Source: Ilumatobacteraceae bacterium
GTDB taxonomy: Bacteria; Actinomycetota; Acidimicrobiia; Acidimicrobiales; Ilumatobacteraceae
Reading direction: 5' to 3'
DNA: 23,837 nt
Assembly: GCA_016650435.1 (NCBI GenBank)
Contig: JAENVT010000111.1
Location: 1-23,837, forward strand
Shown here: positions 21,462 through 23,837 of the stretch, in pieces
How positions within the stretch are numbered: the first letter of the stretch is position 1
Layout of the letters: each line of letters begins with the position of its first letter
The notes under the pieces: model-generated
The model's database searches: none
What the model was told of the DNA's origin: nothing
What the model saw: the letters and a program-made list of their open reading frames with translations, nothing else
Program-made: the position numbers and the translations under genes

Positions 21462-23138
21462 GTGGCTCGCATGCTCGCCGGCTCTCAACTGATCGCCGAA
21501 GGCCGCGAGGCAGCGCCCCCCGCTGCTCCGCCCACCGCGTTCCTGCGCGCCAAGGGAGCGCGGTCAGAGGCTGAGTACAAGCGACGGTGTCGCGACGAAG
21601 GCCACGTGATGTACCACATGCATGTCGGGCTGTCGACATGGGCGACAACCGAGGCGGCCCTCGTCGAGGTCAACGCCGGGCTCGCCGAGCACGGTCACTC
21701 GGTCGATCGATTCGGACTCGCCCTCGACCGTGCGATGGGAGTGCCCGAGACGCAGCGTCACCTCGCACTCAAAGAGACGGGCCCACGCATCGGGCCCGAC
21801 GAGTGGCGACGACTCGGAGAGGCTGCGCCAATCCAGCCGCACCTCGGCGATCATATGATCGGCTTCCCAGCCGGATTTCAGAACACCCTCCGCGCTCTGT
21901 CGGCCGGCGTCACCACCATCGGCAACGTGGGCCAGTACACCGCCTACGACCTGGTCGGCGGCTCCGACGAGGTTCTCGTCACCGAGGAGACGGTCCGGGC
22001 TCTCGCGGCGATCGGCGCACTCCGCGATCACGGCGCCTTGGCCCATTCCAACCTGGAGGACGGCTCCGCCACGCAAGCGTCGCACTTCGGTGCGTACGTC
22101 GGTTGGGCCGCGCTCGAGATGTACGTGGTCGAGGATCTGATCGGGGCACGATTGGCGCATTGCTTCGGTAACACGATCCAACTGCCGGATTGCCGCGCCG
22201 TCGTGCATTTCGCGCTCGACGATCTGCGCAACCGTGATTCGATCGGATCGATGATCTACGGCAACACTGTCGATCATCGGCCAGGCGATCGGGCCAACAA
22301 CACCGCTGCTGTGACGACGCAGCTGATGTGCGACATCGCCCTGCAACTGAGACGCCCAACGGGCCACGCCGTCAACCCCGTTCCGTTGACCGAGGCAGAA
22401 CGGATTCCGAGTGCTGCAGAGATCGTCGAGATCCATCTGCTCGCCCGCGAGATCGAGAAGGAAGTTCGCAAATCACCAGACCTCTACGACTGGGCGCATC
22501 TTGAACGACTTGGATCCATGACAGCTGCGTACGCGATCGAGTTTCGCGATCGGGCACTGGCGGTCCTCGAGACCGATGGTGTCGATGTCGGCGACGCTGC
22601 GCAGGTGTTGCTCGCGCTGCGCCGTACGTCAATGGCGGATCTGGAACGACGGGTCGACCTCCCTGCCGCGAGCGAGATCACCGAGCTGGAACCGTGGAAG
22701 GCCTCGCACGTTCGAACCCTCGCCAACCGGCTGAATGCAATTGCCCCGAGACTCGACGGAAGACGGGTCGTGCTCGCCGTGCTCGAGGTGCACGACCTGG
22801 TTCGTGACGCGCTTGCCCGTGTCCTCCCTACCGCCGGCGCAGAAGTGATCCTCCTCGGCGCCAACGCTCCGATCGACGGAATCGTGCGAGCAGCGATCGA
22901 AGAAGACGCCGACGCGATCGTGCTCGGTGTGTACAACGGCAACGCGTTGGAACTGGGTCAGCGCCTCGCCGCGGCTGCGCGCTGCGATGGCTGGAGCGGC
23001 ACGATCTACATGGGCGGCATCCTCAATCAAGACACCGGCGACAACCTGCCGATCGACGCCCGACCGGCCCTCGGCAAGCTCGGTGTGCACTGCGTCGACA
23101 CCGCCGACGAGCTCCTTCTCCTGCTGGCTCGGGGCTGA
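21462..23138 (+). CDS. Cobalamin-binding-domain protein with a mutase-like N-terminal part
   Basis: A 558-residue soluble protein. The C-terminal part (about residues 434-556) has the Rossmann-like pattern of B12-binding domains: VVLAVLEVHDLVRDALARVL, then EVILLGANAPIDGIVRAAI, IVLGVYNGN and IYMGGILNQD with the GG turn. The cobalamin motif DxHxxG reads EVHDLV, keeping His444 but not the Asp or Gly. Residues 50-400 contain blocks such as MHVGLSTWATTEAALVEVN, GFPAGFQNTLRALSAGVTTIGN and FGNTIQLPDCRAVVHFALDD. They may form a TIM barrel like that of glutamate mutase, but I cannot identify the family with confidence. Reaction unknown. It is divergent from the kdp operon and 28 bases before a luciferase-like oxidoreductase. 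Confidence 0.7.
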   Translation: MARMLAGSQLIAEGREAAPPAAPPTAFLRAKGARSEAEYKRRCRDEGHVMYHMHVGLSTWATTEAALVEVNAGLAEHGHSVDRFGLALDRAMGVPETQRHLALKETGPRIGPDEWRRLGEAAPIQPHLGDHMIGFPAGFQNTLRALSAGVTTIGNVGQYTAYDLVGGSDEVLVTEETVRALAAIGALRDHGALAHSNLEDGSATQASHFGAYVGWAALEMYVVEDLIGARLAHCFGNTIQLPDCRAVVHFALDDLRNRDSIGSMIYGNTVDHRPGDRANNTAAVTTQLMCDIALQLRRPTGHAVNPVPLTEAERIPSAAEIVEIHLLAREIEKEVRKSPDLYDWAHLERLGSMTAAYAIEFRDRALAVLETDGVDVGDAAQVLLALRRTSMADLERRVDLPAASEITELEPWKASHVRTLANRLNAIAPRLDGRRVVLAVLEVHDLVRDALARVLPTAGAEVILLGANAPIDGIVRAAIEEDADAIVLGVYNGNALELGQRLAAAARCDGWSGTIYMGGILNQDTGDNLPIDARPALGKLGVHCVDTADELLLLLARG

Positions 23139-23166
23139 ACACACCAGCTTGCTACGTTCCAGAGTC

Positions 23167-23837
23167 GTGCGACTCGGGGCGATGCTCATCGACAGCGACA
23201 TCGGCAATGATCCGCTCTTCCTCAAAGACATGGCGCAGTCGCTGGAGGGTGCGGGGTTCGACGCGGTGCTGACCAACGACCACGTCGTCGGCGCCCACCC
23301 GGATCGCCAGCGACCGGGCGAAAAGGTTCACACCTACGACGTGCCGTGTCACGAGCCGCTGGTGTTCCTGGCGTTTCTCGGTGCAGTAACGACCCGTCTC
23401 GAACTCGCCACGTCGATCATCATCAGCACACAACGCCAGACCGTCTTGTTGGCCAAGCAGACTGCGCAACTCGATCTGCTGACTGGTGGGCGGTTGCGTC
23501 TCGGCGTGGGCATCGGGCGCAACTGGATGGAGTACGAGGCGTTGGAGCAGGATTTCTCGAACCGCGGCCGACGCCTCGAAGAACAGGTGGCCGTGTTGCG
23601 CCAGCTGTGGACGCAGGAGCTGGTGACGTTCGATGGTCACTGGCACCATCTCGATCGCATCGGTATCAACCCGTTGCCGGTCCAACGCCCGATTCCGATC
23701 TGGATGGGATCGTTCGTCGGCAACATCGTCGAGAAAGTCCTGGAACGCACCGGCCGTCTTGCGGACGGTTGGATGCCGCAGTTCCCGCCAGGCGACCAGC
23801 TTGCGGGGGCATTGGAACGGCTGCGCGGATACGCCGC
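23167..23837 (+). CDS. LLM-class (F420-dependent) oxidoreductase, N-terminal part (runs off window)
   Basis: The frame opens with GTG at 23167 and stays open to the end of the window, giving 223 residues without a stop. It begins MRLGAMLIDSDIGNDPLFL and contains family blocks of bacterial-luciferase-like flavin/F420 enzymes: GFDAVLTNDHV, LELATSIIISTQRQTVLLAKQTAQLD with LLTGGRLRLGVGIGRNWMEYEALEQDF, RGRRLEEQVAVLRQLW, and PIPIWMGSF. Such enzymes transfer hydride from reduced F420 or FMN. The substrate cannot be told. TACGTT lies 8 bases before the GTG as a possible -10, so it may have its own promoter even though it follows the B12-domain gene closely. Confidence 0.85.
   Translation, partial: MRLGAMLIDSDIGNDPLFLKDMAQSLEGAGFDAVLTNDHVVGAHPDRQRPGEKVHTYDVPCHEPLVFLAFLGAVTTRLELATSIIISTQRQTVLLAKQTAQLDLLTGGRLRLGVGIGRNWMEYEALEQDFSNRGRRLEEQVAVLRQLWTQELVTFDGHWHHLDRIGINPLPVQRPIPIWMGSFVGNIVEKVLERTGRLADGWMPQFPPGDQLAGALERLRGYA

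Overview
The window is high-GC, gene-dense DNA with no rRNA, tRNA, CRISPR array or insertion sequence. Several features point to an actinobacterium: WYL-domain and TIGR03086 (mycothiol-type) proteins, an F420-type luciferase-like oxidoreductase, many GTG starts, SD-less genes with a TANNNT -10 hexamer right at the start codon, and a LytR_C lipoprotein on a poly-Thr stalk. An Acidimicrobiia (Ilumatobacter-like) origin is my best guess, but no marker gene is present to prove it.

Left part (1-10170) is mixed metabolic content. It holds the end of an unknown gene, a secreted beta-helix protein preceded by a 12-bp perfect inverted repeat, a small membrane protein, and a tandem GNAT acetyltransferase. 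Next come a cyclase-family hydrolase with a conserved unknown partner, and 3-methyladenine DNA glycosylase I coupled by an ATGA overlap to a HAD hydrolase. A WYL regulator is divergent from a DinB/TIGR03086 protein across a palindrome. An ACT-domain protein then precedes a proline-racemase-family enzyme with Ser/Thr in place of the usual Cys residues, and a poly-Thr LytR_C lipoprotein closes the section.

The centre (10190-21338) is an expanded Kdp potassium-uptake locus. The structural operon runs leftward: small membrane protein, kdpF, kdpA, kdpB, kdpC, full-length kdpD, and a receiver-only KdpE paralogue. Beyond it lies a rightward module of three genes: a short KdpD-like histidine kinase, an OmpR-type response regulator overlapping it by 11 bp, and a DUF4118/GAF-like protein without a kinase. 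Beyond that is a full-length leftward KdpE. The locus therefore carries three DUF4118 membrane modules and three receivers around one pump. The stretch upstream of the operon holds four TTCAC boxes and a possible leaderless promoter.

The right end (21462-23837) carries a protein with a C-terminal B12-binding domain whose cobalamin motif is altered, and the start of a luciferase-like F420-dependent oxidoreductase that runs off the window. The strongest candidates for something undescribed are the branched three-receiver Kdp regulatory layout, the small protein coupled to kdpF, and the atypical B12 protein.
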